From contig NZ_CP128474.1 in NCBI RefSeq assembly GCF_030369635.1, positions 2,356,001 through 2,420,000 of the forward strand: a stretch of DNA of 64,000 nucleotides, in the 5' to 3' direction. A program made the translations under genes and the position numbers. Each line of letters begins with the position of its first letter. Position 1 is the stretch's first letter. Source of the stretch: Microbacterium arborescens (GTDB taxonomy: Bacteria > Actinomycetota > Actinomycetes > Actinomycetales > Microbacteriaceae). Under the pieces are notes generated by a model. It made no database searches. It saw nothing but the letters and a program-made list of their open reading frames with translations, and had not been told where the DNA came from. This document shows, piece after piece, positions 28,974-39,459 of this stretch.

Positions 28974-28991
28974 AGTGTGTCGTCCTCCGCG

Positions 28992-30632
28992 TCAGCCGCG
29001 GCGGCCCTTGACGATCTGCTCCTGGTTCACGTCATCGGCCTCGGCGGCAGCGGTCTCCTCGTGGCCCGGCTTGTTGATGGCCTGGCCCTTTCCGCCCTGG
29101 AACTCGAGCACGAACTCGTCGACGACCTTCTCGAGCTCGGCGACGGTGTCGTCGCCCAGCACGTTGGTCTCGCGCAGCGTGTCGAGGATCGACGTGTTGC
29201 GCTTGAGGTAGTCGAGCAGCTCGCGCTCGAAGGTGAGGACGTCCTCGACCTCGATCGTGTCGAGCTTGCCGTTGGTCCCCGCCCAGATCGAGACGACCTG
29301 CTCCTCGACCGGGTACGGCGAGTACTGCGGCTGCTTGAGCAGCTCGGTCAGACGCGCACCACGCGCCAGCTGACGGCGCGACGCGGCGTCGAGGTCGGAC
29401 GCGAACATCGCGAACGCCTCGAGCGAGCGGTACTGCGCGAGCTCGAGCTTCAGCGTTCCCGAGACCTTCTTGATCGACTTCACCTGAGCGTCACCACCGA
29501 CACGCGACACCGAGATACCCACGTCGACCGCGGGACGCTGGTTGGCGTTGAACAGGTCAGACTGCAGGAAGATCTGGCCGTCGGTGATCGAGATCACGTT
29601 GGTCGGGATGTAGGCCGAGACGTCGTTGGCCTTGGTCTCGATGATCGGCAGACCCGTCATCGAGCCCGCGCCCAGCTCGTCGGAGAGCTTCGCGCAACGC
29701 TCGAGCAGGCGCGAGTGCAGGTAGAAGACGTCACCGGGGTATGCCTCGCGGCCCGGCGGACGACGCAGCAGCAGCGACACGGCACGGTAGGCCTCGGCCT
29801 GCTTCGACAGGTCGTCGAAGATGATCAGGACGTGCTTGCCCTCGTACATCCAGTGCTGGCCGATGGCCGAGCCCGTGTAGGGGGCGAGGTACTTGAAGCC
29901 GGCGGGGTCGGATGCCGGAGCCGCGACGATCGTCGTGTACTCCATGGCACCGGCGTCCTCGAGCGCGCCCTTCACCGAAGCGATGGTCGAGCCCTTCTGG
30001 CCGATGGCGACGTAGATGCAGCGAACCTGCTTGTTGACGTCGCCCGACTCCCAGTTGGCCTTCTGGTTGATGATCGTGTCGATCGCGATGGCCGTCTTAC
30101 CGGTCTGGCGGTCGCCGATGATCAGCTGACGCTGACCGCGGCCGACGGGGATCATGGCGTCGATGGCCTTGATACCGGTCTGCATCGGCTCGTGGACCGA
30201 CTTGCGCTGCATGACGCCGGGCGCCTGCAGCTCGAGGGCGCGTCGGCCGGTCGTGGCGATCTCGCCGAGGCCGTCGATCGGGTTGCCGAGCGGGTCGACG
30301 ACGCGGCCGAGGTAACCCTCGCCGACACCGACCGAGAGCACCTCGCCGGTTCGCGTGACCTTCTGGCCCGCCTGGATCCCGGCGAAGTCGCCGAGGACGA
30401 CGACACCGATCTCGTGCTCGTCGAGGTTCTGCGCGAGGCCCTCGATGCCGTTCTCGAAACGGACGAGCTCGTTCGCCATGACGCCGGGCAGACCCTCGAC
30501 GTGGGCGATGCCGTCGGCCGCGTCGACGACGGTGCCGACCTCGGTCGCGGCGGCCCCGGTGGGCTCGTACGCGGCGACGAAGTCTTTCAGCGCGTCACGG
30601 ATGACATCCGGGCTGATGGACAGTTCTGCCAT
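28992..30632 (-). CDS. atpA: F0F1 ATP synthase subunit alpha
   Basis: Regulatory nucleotide-binding subunit of F1. The 546 residues have the N-terminal crown domain, the P-loop [11 protein letters not shown] and the [15 protein letters not shown] and [10 protein letters not shown] blocks. A Lys/Ala/Glu-rich C-terminal tail ([17 protein letters not shown]) is slightly longer than in model enzymes, as in other actinobacteria. I chose the ATG at 30632 ([10 protein letters not shown]), preceded by gaaggaacacc; the open frame continues 13 codons upstream without conservation. Confidence 0.99.
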   Translation of the reverse strand: MAELSISPDVIRDALKDFVAAYEPTGAAATEVGTVVDAADGIAHVEGLPGVMANELVRFENGIEGLAQNLDEHEIGVVVLGDFAGIQAGQKVTRTGEVLSVGVGEGYLGRVVDPLGNPIDGLGEIATTGRRALELQAPGVMQRKSVHEPMQTGIKAIDAMIPVGRGQRQLIIGDRQTGKTAIAIDTIINQKANWESGDVNKQVRCIYVAIGQKGSTIASVKGALEDAGAMEYTTIVAAPASDPAGFKYLAPYTGSAIGQHWMYEGKHVLIIFDDLSKQAEAYRAVSLLLRRPPGREAYPGDVFYLHSRLLERCAKLSDELGAGSMTGLPIIETKANDVSAYIPTNVISITDGQIFLQSDLFNANQRPAVDVGISVSRVGGDAQVKSIKKVSGTLKLELAQYRSLEAFAMFASDLDAASRRQLARGARLTELLKQPQYSPYPVEEQVVSIWAGTNGKLDTIEVEDVLTFERELLDYLKRNTSILDTLRETNVLGDDTVAELEKVVDEFVLEFQGGKGQAINKPGHEETAAAEADDVNQEQIVKGRRG

Positions 30633-30705
30633 GGTGTTCCTTCGGTCCTGAGTCTGAGGGTCCGGATGCATCCGGCCGGTGCGCCCCTGCGGGCGGTGAG
30701 GTGGG

Positions 30706-31494
30706 TCAGCCCGCCAGTCGCTGGCGGAGATCGGAGAGGCGGGAGGCGACGGTGGCGTCGATCACGTCGTCGCCGATCTCGATGCGCAGACCCCCGACGA
30801 CCCCGGGGTCGACGACGAGGTTGAGCGCGACGGCGGTGCGGTATCGGTTCGAGAGGGTCTCGGCGAGACGGGCACGCTGCTGATCGTTGAGCGGGGTCGC
30901 CGTGCGGACGCTCGCGACCACGCGACCACGCTGGTTCGAGACGATGCGGATGGCTCGCTCGAGCAGCTGACGCACGCGACGTTCACGCGGACGCTGCACG
31001 ATCGACGACGCGATGAGGCGCGTACCGGCGCCGAAGCGTCCGTCGAGAAGGCGCTCGATGAGAGCCCCCTTGGCCGAGGCCTCCCCCAGCCGGCTGCCGA
31101 GAGCGAGTTCGAGCTCGGGGTTCGCTGACACGGTGTGCAGCACACCGAACAGCTCGTTCTCGAGATCGCCCTGATCGGCGACGGCGGCGGCGCGGATCGC
31201 CAGCTCCTCGACGGCGTCGACGAAGTCGTCGACAGAGGACCAGCGCTGCGCGACGGCCGTGCGCAGCAACGACACGGTCTGCGGCGCGAACGCCGGACCG
31301 AACACGTCGCCGACGACCTTGTCGCGAATCTGCGACGAAGCCGCGTTGTCCGTCAGCGCGCCGCTCAGCTGCGGCGAGTCCGCCAGAGCCCGCGCGGCGG
31401 CGAACAGCTCACCGGACACCTCGAGCGTGAGCCCGGGGGTCTCGGCGATGGCCGACGTCGTCGCGACGAGTGCCTGAGTGGTCGCGCTGCCCAT
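30706..31494 (-). CDS. atpH: F0F1 ATP synthase subunit delta (long actinobacterial form)
   Basis: Peripheral-stalk subunit linking F1 to the b subunits. At 262 residues it is about 80 longer than the Escherichia coli subunit, a length common in actinobacteria. The C-terminal half holds the conserved [20 protein letters not shown] and [19 protein letters not shown]. The start ATG shares one base with the atpF stop, giving tight translational coupling. Confidence 0.96.
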   Translation of the reverse strand: MGSATTQALVATTSAIAETPGLTLEVSGELFAAARALADSPQLSGALTDNAASSQIRDKVVGDVFGPAFAPQTVSLLRTAVAQRWSSVDDFVDAVEELAIRAAAVADQGDLENELFGVLHTVSANPELELALGSRLGEASAKGALIERLLDGRFGAGTRLIASSIVQRPRERRVRQLLERAIRIVSNQRGRVVASVRTATPLNDQQRARLAETLSNRYRTAVALNLVVDPGVVGGLRIEIGDDVIDATVASRLSDLRQRLAG

Positions 31495-32048
31495 CAGTTC
31501 GACGCCTTCTCTGAGGCCTCGAGCTCGCTGAGGAAGCGGTCGACGACAGCCTGAGCCTTCTGGTCGTCGGACAGGGTCTCGCCGATGACGCCGCCGGCGA
31601 GGTCGAGAGCCAGCGTGCCGACCTCGCTGCGCAGCGATACGGCGGCCGCCTGGCGCTCGGCCTCGATCTGCGTGTGCGCGGCTGCGGTGAGGCGTTCGGC
31701 CTCGGCCGAAGCGTTCTGCTTCGCCTCGCTGACGATCTTGCGACCGTCCTCGCGAGCGGCGTCGCGGATCTCGCCGGCTTCCTTGCGGGCCTCGGCCAGC
31801 TGAGCGGTGTACTCCTCGAGCGCCGCCTCGGCCTTGCGCTGGGCTTCATCGGCCTTGGCGATGTTGCCCTCGATGGCCGCGCTGCGCGCGTCGAGCACCG
31901 TGTTCAGGCGCGGCATCGCGTAGCGCACCACCACGAAGATGATGACGAGGAAGCAGACAGCCGACCAGATGATGTCGTAGACCGCCGGGAGGATGGGGAC
32001 CTGGTTGGATCCCTCCTCGGCCGCAAGCGTGACAAGAGCGTTCAGCAT
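31494..32048 (-). CDS. atpF: F0F1 ATP synthase subunit b
   Basis: Peripheral-stalk subunit. The 184-residue protein has one N-terminal membrane helix (about residues 25-46, IIWSAVCFLVIIFVVVRYAM) and then a long charged helix rich in Ala, Glu and Lys that forms the coiled-coil stalk. Standard length and order (atpE-atpF-atpH). Confidence 0.97.
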   Translation of the reverse strand: MLNALVTLAAEEGSNQVPILPAVYDIIWSAVCFLVIIFVVVRYAMPRLNTVLDARSAAIEGNIAKADEAQRKAEAALEEYTAQLAEARKEAGEIRDAAREDGRKIVSEAKQNASAEAERLTAAAHTQIEAERQAAAVSLRSEVGTLALDLAGGVIGETLSDDQKAQAVVDRFLSELEASEKASN

Positions 32049-32079
32049 CCTGTCTCCTTATCTGTGGGTCGCGTCGGGA

Positions 32080-33169
<1,090 letters not shown>

Positions 33170-33275
33170 CGTATTGGCTCCAGCTTCTCGGGCCAGCCAG
33201 GACTAGCTCGGTGAGGGTTTAGAAGGGGAACGACTCCAGCGGGGCCTCAGTGTCGCCACTGCACACCGGCCGCAG

Positions 33276-33281
33276 AGTGTA
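33276..33281 (-). promoter_or_regulatory. Candidate promoter of the atp operon
   Basis: TACACT on the minus strand lies in the 142-bp space between the AtpI-like gene and atpB and would give a leader of roughly 100 nt. The -35 region is unclear. It is the best -10 match in the interval; read-through from the upstream genes is also possible. Confidence 0.35.
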
Positions 33282-33311
33282 GTCCCACACTACCAAAGGT
33301 TACGGCTCGAC

Positions 33312-33797
33312 CTAATCCTGGATCGTGTCGGACGTCGGAAGTTCGACATCCGATGCACCGGAGAGCCGCATCCGGCTCAGGACGATCAGGTCGACCACCA
33401 GCGACGCGACCGCCGCGACGATGACAGCGAGGGCGAAGATCCCGCGCTCGAGCCACTCCACCTGGAACAGCAGAAGCAGCGCGACGATCACGAGGACGAA
33501 CTTCAGCAGCCAGCCGCCCAGCACGACGGCGAAGAAGATCTGGAGCCACTGCGGGTGACCGTACCAATGGTTGCCGATCAGGATGCTGAGGGCGGTGAAC
33601 GCGGGGAAGACGATGCCGACCAGCGCGCCCAGCACGCCGCTCCAGGCGCCGTCCGCCCCCGCGACGAGCCCGCCGACGAGCGCGAGGACTGCCGCGACAA
33701 CGACGCCGACGAGCAGCCCCCACGTGAGCGCGGCACGCAGGACGGGTGTGCTGGAGATGCGGCGGCGAGCGGTGGGATCGGGGGTGTTCGCAGTCAC
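33312..33797 (-). CDS. AtpI-like small membrane protein
   Basis: A 161-residue protein with four hydrophobic segments (about residues 18-38, 44-66, 78-100 and 106-128). Its place directly upstream of atpB is where atpI normally lies; AtpI proteins assist assembly of the c ring or magnesium supply. Sequence similarity to AtpI is weak by eye, so the name rests on position and topology. The GTG start overlaps the wecA stop as GTGA, so the two are translationally coupled. Confidence 0.7.
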   Translation of the reverse strand: MTANTPDPTARRRISSTPVLRAALTWGLLVGVVVAAVLALVGGLVAGADGAWSGVLGALVGIVFPAFTALSILIGNHWYGHPQWLQIFFAVVLGGWLLKFVLVIVALLLLFQVEWLERGIFALAVIVAAVASLVVDLIVLSRMRLSGASDVELPTSDTIQD

Positions 33798-34951
33798 GAG
33801 GAGGGCTCTTTCACGAGGGTGGTCGGGCGCTGAGGGCGCGCGGGGATGAAGGTCACGACGAGGCACGCGGCGACGCCGAGCACGAGGAAGCCGAGTCCGA
33901 AGAGGTAGTCGCCGGGCCAGGCCGCGGTCGTGCCGATGTACATCAGCAGCACCGAGAGGCTCACGACCGTCGTCCAGGCATAGAAGACGAGGACGGCGTC
34001 GCGATCGCTGTGGCCCATGTCGAGCATGCGGTGGTGCAGGTGCTTGCGGTCGGGCGAGAACGGCGACTTACCGCGGGACATGCGGCGGATCACCGCCATG
34101 CCGAAGTCGAGCAGCGGCAGGAGGACGACGACGACCGGCAGCAGGATCGGGATGAACGCACCCAGCAGCTGCGAGCGGCCGAACACGTCGTTGTCTCCCG
34201 TGGCCGGGACGAGGGTGCCGGTCACGAGGATCGCCGAGCAGCTCATGAGCAGCCCGATCATGAGGGCTCCCGAGTCGCCCATGAACAGCTTCGCGGGGTT
34301 CCAGTTCAGCGGCAGGAAGCCGGCGCAGACCCCGAGGAGGACGACGGCCAGGAAGGATGCCAGGTTCGCGTAGCTGCTCGCGCCGAAGTCGCGCCCGAGC
34401 AGATAGGTGTACGTGAAGAACACGCCGTTCGCGATCAGGGCCACCCCCGCCACGAGGCCGTCGAGGCCGTCGATGAAGTTGACGGCGTTCATCACCACGA
34501 CGATCGAGAACACCGTGATCGTGAAGCTCGCGGCGCTCGAGACCACCGTCTGGCCCCCGAGCGGGATCGTGTACATCTGCACTCCCCCGAAACCCACGAC
34601 GATGGCCGCGGCGGCGAACTGCGCACCGAGCTTGATGAGCCAGTCGAGGTCCCACAGATCGTCAGCGACGCCGACGACGACGATGAGCGCGGTCGCCGCG
34701 AGGATGGCCCAGATCGGTTCGGGCTTGGCCCAGAAGATCGCGAAGAACGGGATCTGCGACGAGGCCAGGATGACCGCGGTGGCACCGAGGAACATCCCGA
34801 CGCCGCCGAGTCTCGGCGTCGGCGTCCGGTGGACGTCGCGGTCGCGGATCTCGGGGTAGAGCTTGTACCGCAGACTCACCTTGAGGACGAGCCACGTCAA
34901 CCCGAAGGTGACGAGGGCCGTGACCACGAAGGTGGCCAGGTAGAGCCTCAC
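33794..34951 (-). CDS. wecA: WecA/MraY-family undecaprenyl-phosphate sugar phosphotransferase
   Basis: Transfers a sugar-1-phosphate, usually GlcNAc-phosphate, to undecaprenyl phosphate at the membrane to start a cell-envelope polymer. The 385-residue protein has about eleven membrane helices. The family motifs are HRTPTPRLGGVGM, VVGVADDLWDLDW (metal-binding Asp pair), NAVNFIDGLDGL, FMGDSGALMIG and the HLHHRM loop that marks WecA rather than MraY. The GTG start overlaps the preceding stop (GTGA), and the following gene overlaps in the same way. Confidence 0.93.
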   Translation of the reverse strand: MRLYLATFVVTALVTFGLTWLVLKVSLRYKLYPEIRDRDVHRTPTPRLGGVGMFLGATAVILASSQIPFFAIFWAKPEPIWAILAATALIVVVGVADDLWDLDWLIKLGAQFAAAAIVVGFGGVQMYTIPLGGQTVVSSAASFTITVFSIVVVMNAVNFIDGLDGLVAGVALIANGVFFTYTYLLGRDFGASSYANLASFLAVVLLGVCAGFLPLNWNPAKLFMGDSGALMIGLLMSCSAILVTGTLVPATGDNDVFGRSQLLGAFIPILLPVVVVLLPLLDFGMAVIRRMSRGKSPFSPDRKHLHHRMLDMGHSDRDAVLVFYAWTTVVSLSVLLMYIGTTAAWPGDYLFGLGFLVLGVAACLVVTFIPARPQRPTTLVKEPSS

Positions 34952-35706
34952 GCGACGCTGCCGCCGGCGGTCTCGCCGGTGCCGCCCCCGGAGCCGGGCT
35001 CCATGGGGGTGCGGTTCGCCGCCTCGGCGTGCTCGGGCTCGGGGTCGGGTTCGAGCAGGTCGTCGAGCACGTCGCGCAGTGCCTCGCGGCTGACGGCACC
35101 CTCGCGGAGTACGCGCACCGGGGCAGGGTCTGAGCCCACCAAGGTCGTCGCGTCGACGATCGTCGAGGCCACACCGGTCGCGGCAGGGCCGCCGTCGAGG
35201 TAGACCGAGACACTGTCGCCCAGCATCCGTATCGCGTCGTCGATCGTGACGGCAGCGTTCATCTTCGTGAGATTGGCGCTCGAGACCGCCAGGGGCCCGC
35301 ACTCCTCCAAGAGCTCGAGGGCGAACCTGTCGGCGGGCATGCGCACCGCGACGGTTCCCCGGGTCTCGCCCAGGTCCCACGACAGTGAAGGTTGCGCGGG
35401 CAGGACGATCGTCAGACCTCCCGGCCAGAACGCTTCGACGAGCCGCTCGACGGGCTCGGGCACCTCGGCCACGAGCGCGCGCATCGTCGCGATGCCGGCG
35501 ACCAGCACCGGGGGCGGCGACTGGCGACCCCGCCCCTTCGCGGCGAGCAGCTTGGTGACGGCCGCGGCGCTGAAGGCGTCGGCGGCGACACCGTAGACGG
35601 TGTCGGTGGGCAGGACGATGAGATCGCCGCGACCGATGGCCTGGCGCGCCTGGCGCATGCCGGGGAGGACCTGGGTCTCGTCGCGGCAGTCGAAAACGGG
35701 AGACAT
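34948..35706 (-). CDS. L-threonylcarbamoyladenylate synthase (Sua5/YwlC/TsaC family)
   Basis: Makes threonylcarbamoyl-AMP, the precursor of the t6A modification at position 37 of ANN-decoding tRNAs. The 252 residues include GDLIVLPTDTVYGVAADAFS, KGRGRQSPPPVLV, FWPGGLTIVLPA and PLAVSSANL, the nucleotide-binding blocks of the YrdC fold. About 30 extra residues at the C-terminus are Glu/Pro/Gly-rich. The ATG at 35706 is 34 bp from the prmC stop, and its own stop overlaps the wecA start. Confidence 0.94.
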   Translation of the reverse strand: MSPVFDCRDETQVLPGMRQARQAIGRGDLIVLPTDTVYGVAADAFSAAAVTKLLAAKGRGRQSPPPVLVAGIATMRALVAEVPEPVERLVEAFWPGGLTIVLPAQPSLSWDLGETRGTVAVRMPADRFALELLEECGPLAVSSANLTKMNAAVTIDDAIRMLGDSVSVYLDGGPAATGVASTIVDATTLVGSDPAPVRVLREGAVSREALRDVLDDLLEPDPEPEHAEAANRTPMEPGSGGGTGETAGGSVA

Positions 35707-35740
35707 GACCGCTCCAGTGTACGGCGGAGGCCGTCCGCTC

Positions 35741-36622
35741 TCAGGAGCGGACGGCCGTCGTGGTGCGGTCGCGCATCGTGAGGTCGGGATGCGTGGCGGT
35801 CGCAGACCATCCGTCGGCGGCGAGGATGCCGCGGATGGCGGCCCCCTGCAGCTCGCCGTGCTCGATGACGATGCTGCCCCCCGGGTGCACCAGGCGGAGC
35901 CCGACGCGTGAGAGGGTGCGGACGACGTCCAACCCGTCGGGGCCGCCGTACAGCGCCGCCGGCGGGTCCCACAGTCGCACCTCGGGGTCGCGTGGAATGG
36001 CGTCATCGGGCACGTAGGGCGGGTTGGAGACGAGCACCGACACGGTGCCGTCGAGCTCCGGGAACGCGTGCTCGAGGTCGATGAAGGCGAGGCGCGCGTT
36101 CGGCGCACCCACGAGGGCGAAGTTCTCCTTCGTCCAGATGAAGGCGTCGACCGAGTTCTCCGCCGCGTGCACCCGTGCGTGCGGCACCTCCGTCGCCAGC
36201 GCCAGGGCGATCGCTCCCGAGCCCGTGCCGAGGTCGACCGCGACGGGCTCGGGGCCGGCGGCCGCGCGCAGCAGGTCGATCGCGATCTGGGCGACCGACT
36301 CCGTCTCGGGACGCGGCACGAAGACACCGGGACCGACGCGGAGTTCGAGGTGACGGAAGGGCGCGACCCCGGTGAGATGCTGCAGGGGCTCGCGGGCCGC
36401 GCGACGCGCGACCAGTTCGGCCAGTCGCGCGGCATCCTCGGAGCCGATCGCATCGCCGCGGAAGACCGCGGCCGACAGCTCGCCGCGCCCGATGCCCAGC
36501 ACGTGCGCGGCGAGGAGCTCGGCATCGACCTGTGGAGTCGGCACGAAGGCGGCCTCGAGCTCGGCGGTCGCGGCACGCAGGACCTCGGTCAGGGGCGGTG
36601 CAGGGAGGGACGCGGTGCTCAT
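35741..36622 (-). CDS. prmC: Peptide chain release factor N5-glutamine methyltransferase
   Basis: Methylates the glutamine of the GGQ motif in release factors 1 and 2. The 293-residue protein has an N-terminal helical domain, the SAM-binding VDLGTGSGAIALALA near residue 125 and the catalytic VSNPPYVPDDAI near 195. In relatives it follows prfA directly; here cysK and cysE lie between. The ATG at 36622 is preceded 10 nt upstream by a TAGGCT -10 box, so it has its own promoter and heads the operon running to wecA and probably the AtpI-like gene. Confidence 0.95.
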   Translation of the reverse strand: MSTASLPAPPLTEVLRAATAELEAAFVPTPQVDAELLAAHVLGIGRGELSAAVFRGDAIGSEDAARLAELVARRAAREPLQHLTGVAPFRHLELRVGPGVFVPRPETESVAQIAIDLLRAAAGPEPVAVDLGTGSGAIALALATEVPHARVHAAENSVDAFIWTKENFALVGAPNARLAFIDLEHAFPELDGTVSVLVSNPPYVPDDAIPRDPEVRLWDPPAALYGGPDGLDVVRTLSRVGLRLVHPGGSIVIEHGELQGAAIRGILAADGWSATATHPDLTMRDRTTTAVRS

Positions 36623-36632
36623 GGCGCCGACA

Positions 36633-36638
36633 AGCCTA
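36633..36638 (-). promoter_or_regulatory. -10 box of prmC
   Basis: TAGGCT on the minus strand lies 10 nt before the prmC ATG, giving a very short or absent leader. Confidence 0.5.
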
Positions 36639-36688
36639 ATCACGCTCGCGGATTCGTCACATTCGGCTCTCTCATCGGAGCACGACAA

Positions 36689-36694
36689 TAGGCT
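36689..36694 (+). promoter_or_regulatory. -10 box of cysK-cysE
   Basis: TAGGCT lies 55 nt before the cysK ATG. This predicts a leader of about 50 nt that includes the ribosome site gaaaggc. Confidence 0.5.
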
Positions 36695-36749
36695 GGGGCG
36701 ACGATCCCGCCGCGACGCGGCATCCGCTCGAAAACCCTGAAAGGCAGAC

Positions 36750-37703
36750 ATGTCCGACCCGGTCACCCACGGCATCCATCCCGACATCACCACCGCGTAC
36801 GGCAACACGCCTCTCGTGCGATTGAACCGCGTCAGCGAGGGTCTGCCGGGCACCGTGCTCGCCAAGCTCGAGTTCTACAACCCCGCGTCGTCCGTGAAGG
36901 ACCGTCTCGGCATCGCCATCGTCGACGCCGCCGAGAAGGCCGGCGCCCTCCAGCCCGGCGGCACGATCGTCGAAGGCACCAGCGGCAACACCGGGATCGC
37001 TCTGGCGATGGTCGGTGCAGCGCGCGGATACCGCGTCATCCTCACCATGCCCTCGTCGATGTCGATGGAGCGCCGCCTGCTGCTCAAGGCATACGGCGCC
37101 GAGCTCGTGCTGACCGACCCCTCGCTGGGCATGAAGGGCGCCGTGTCCGAGGCGGAGAAGATCGCCGCCGAGACTCCCGGCGCCGTTCTGGCGAAGCAGT
37201 TCGCCAACGAAGCCAACCCCGACATCCACCGTCGCACGACCGCCGAGGAGATCCTCCGCGACACCGATGGCCAGGTCGGCTACTTCGTCGCCGGCATCGG
37301 CACGGGCGGCACGATCACGGGGGTCGGTCAGGTGCTGAAGGAACGCGTCGCCGATGTGAAGGTCGTCGCGGTCGAGCCGAAGGACTCCCCCCTGCTGACC
37401 GAGGGCAAGCCCGGACCCCACAAGATCCAGGGCATCGGGCCGAACTTCATTCCGCCGATCCTCGATCAGGGCGTCATCGACGAGGTGCAGGACGTCACGT
37501 TCGACGACGCGATCCGCGTCGCGCGCGAGGTGGCGCAGAAGGAGGGCATCCTCGTCGGGATCTCGTCGGGAGCGGCCGTCTGGGCCGCACTCCAGGTGGC
37601 GGCACGCCCCGAATCCGAGGGCAAGAACATCGTCGTGATCATCCCTTCGTTCGGAGAGCGCTACCTGTCGACCCCGCTGTTCGAGGACCTGCGCGAAGAC
37701 TGA
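36750..37703 (+). CDS. cysK: Cysteine synthase A (O-acetylserine sulfhydrylase)
   Basis: Makes cysteine from O-acetylserine and sulfide with pyridoxal phosphate. The 317 residues include the PLP lysine Lys50 in NPASSVKDR, the substrate-binding [13 protein letters not shown] and the phosphate-binding [12 protein letters not shown]. The C-terminal [14 protein letters not shown] is typical of CysK. The stop overlaps the cysE start as TGATG, so a CysK-CysE complex is likely made from one message. Confidence 0.97.
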   Translation: MSDPVTHGIHPDITTAYGNTPLVRLNRVSEGLPGTVLAKLEFYNPASSVKDRLGIAIVDAAEKAGALQPGGTIVEGTSGNTGIALAMVGAARGYRVILTMPSSMSMERRLLLKAYGAELVLTDPSLGMKGAVSEAEKIAAETPGAVLAKQFANEANPDIHRRTTAEEILRDTDGQVGYFVAGIGTGGTITGVGQVLKERVADVKVVAVEPKDSPLLTEGKPGPHKIQGIGPNFIPPILDQGVIDEVQDVTFDDAIRVAREVAQKEGILVGISSGAAVWAALQVAARPESEGKNIVVIIPSFGERYLSTPLFEDLRED

Positions 37704-38275
37704 TGGGAACGCTCCGCGCACGCATCCGCGAGGATCTGGCCGCCGCGAAGCTCCGCGACCCCGCGGCTCGCAGCGGCCTGGAGATCGCGTTGCTGTACCC
37801 GGGGCTGCACGCGGTCTGGTCGTACCGCATCATGCACAGGCTGTGGCTCCGGCGTGCGCGGTTCCTCGCGCGCGCCGGGTCGCAGCTGACCCGCTGGCTC
37901 ACGGGCATCGAGATCCACCCGGGAGCGCGGATCGGCCGGCGGTTCTTCATCGACCACGGCATGGGCGTCGTGATCGGCGAGACCGCCGTCATCGGCGACG
38001 ACGTCATGCTGTACCACGGCGTGACGCTCGGCGGCCGCACCCGTCACGCCGGCAAGCGGCATCCCACTCTCGAAGACGGGGTCGCGGTCGGCGCCGGCGC
38101 GAAGATCCTGGGTCCGATCACGATCGGCGCCGGCAGCGTCGTCGGCGCCAACGCCGTGGTCACCAAGGATGCGCCCGCCGACTCGGTGCTGGTCGGTGTC
38201 CCCGCCCGGCCGCGTGCCCGCCGCGAGGGCGAGGACACCCGCGCGGTGCTCACCGCTCCCGAGTACCACATCTGA
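37703..38275 (+). CDS. cysE: Serine O-acetyltransferase
   Basis: Acetylates serine to O-acetylserine, the first step of cysteine synthesis. The 190-residue chain is the short form: a brief N-terminal helical part, then a left-handed beta-helix of hexapeptide repeats ([35 protein letters not shown]). The C-terminus ends in ApEYHI, an Ile end of the kind that inserts into the CysK active site. It is coupled to cysK by a one-base overlap. Confidence 0.96.
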   Translation: MGTLRARIREDLAAAKLRDPAARSGLEIALLYPGLHAVWSYRIMHRLWLRRARFLARAGSQLTRWLTGIEIHPGARIGRRFFIDHGMGVVIGETAVIGDDVMLYHGVTLGGRTRHAGKRHPTLEDGVAVGAGAKILGPITIGAGSVVGANAVVTKDAPADSVLVGVPARPRARREGEDTRAVLTAPEYHI

Positions 38276-38292
38276 CTACTCCCCCGACGCCC

Positions 38293-38358
38293 CCGTCGAC
38301 TCGCCAGGAACGGCGGGTGCCAGGCCCGCCGGACCCGCAGATCTTGGCGAGTCGACGG
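38293..38358. terminator. Nested inverted repeat between cysE and prfA
   Basis: Outer arms CCGTCGACTCGCCA and TGGCGAGTCGACGG pair over 14 bp and enclose an inner hairpin around GGCGGGTGCC..GGCCCGCC. It lies exactly between two convergent genes and probably terminates both. The elaborate nested form is unlike the simple hairpins elsewhere in the window and may be a dispersed intergenic repeat. Confidence 0.65.
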
Positions 38359-38380
38359 ACCGAATCGAGAAGGGGCTGGG

Positions 38381-39457
38381 TCAGTCGTCGGCCAGAGCGG
38401 CTAGGCGCGCCTCTTCGTCGGCGGCGATACAGCTCTCGATGACCGGCGCGAGGGCGCCGTCCATCACCTGATCGAGGTTGTATGCCTTGTAGCCCGTCCG
38501 ATGGTCGGCGATGCGGTTCTCGGGGAAGTTGTACGTGCGGATGCGCTCGGAGCGGTCCATGCCCCGGATCTGCGAACGGCGGGCGTCGGATGCCGCGGCA
38601 TCCCGCTCCTCCTGCTGCTTCGCGAGCAGGCGGGCCCGAAGCACGCGCATGCCGGCCTCACGGTTCTGCAGCTGGCTCTTCTCGTTCTGCATCGAGACGA
38701 CGATGCCCGTCGGCACATGCGTGATCCGCACGGCGGAGTCGGTCGTGTTGACCGACTGTCCACCCGGCCCGGACGAACGGAAGACGTCGATCTTCAGGTC
38801 GTTCGGATCGATCGTGATCTCTTCGGGCTCGTCGACCTCGGGGAACACGAGCACGCCCGTCGTGGAGGTGTGGATGCGGCCCTGCGACTCGGTCGCGGGC
38901 ACGCGCTGCACGCGGTGCACCCCGCCCTCGTACTTGAGGTGCGCCCACACGCCCTGTGAAGGGTCGGTCGACGATCCCTTGATCGCGACCTGCACGTCTT
39001 TGTAGCCGCCGAGGTCGGACTCGTTGCGTTCGAGCAGTTCGGTCTTCCACCCGCGCGACGCGGCGTACTGCATGTACATCCGCAGCAGATCGGCGGCGAA
39101 GAGAGCGGACTCCGCTCCCCCCTCACCCTGCTTGATCTCCATGATGACGTCGCGGGCGTCGTCGGGGTCACGCGGGATGAGCAGGCGCCGGAGCCGCTCC
39201 TGCGCCTCACGCAGCCCCTCCTCGAGAGCCGGGACCTCCGCCGCGAACGCGTCGTCCTCGCGGGCGAGTTCACGCGCCGCAGCGAGGTCGTCGGATGCCG
39301 CGACCCACGCATCGTGGGCCGCGACGATCCGCGACAGTTCGGCGTAGCGCCGGTTCACGCGCTTGGCGCGCGCGGCGTCGGCGTGCACCGCGGGGTCGGA
39401 GAGCTCCTCCTGAACCGCGCGGTGCTCGTCGAGCAGCCCTCGGACCGACTCGAACAC
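38381..39457 (-). CDS. prfA: Peptide chain release factor 1
   Basis: Recognises UAA and UAG and releases the finished protein. The 358-residue protein has the GGQ loop in [17 protein letters not shown] near residue 235, methylated by PrmC. The codon-recognition stretch lies near residue 190, where the window shows [14 protein letters not shown]. The GTG start at 39457 begins 2 nt after the rho stop, so the two are coupled; this start gives the standard family length. Confidence 0.97.
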   Translation of the reverse strand: MFESVRGLLDEHRAVQEELSDPAVHADAARAKRVNRRYAELSRIVAAHDAWVAASDDLAAARELAREDDAFAAEVPALEEGLREAQERLRRLLIPRDPDDARDVIMEIKQGEGGAESALFAADLLRMYMQYAASRGWKTELLERNESDLGGYKDVQVAIKGSSTDPSQGVWAHLKYEGGVHRVQRVPATESQGRIHTSTTGVLVFPEVDEPEEITIDPNDLKIDVFRSSGPGGQSVNTTDSAVRITHVPTGIVVSMQNEKSQLQNREAGMRVLRARLLAKQQEERDAAASDARRSQIRGMDRSERIRTYNFPENRIADHRTGYKAYNLDQVMDGALAPVIESCIAADEEARLAALADD

Positions 39458-39459
39458 GA

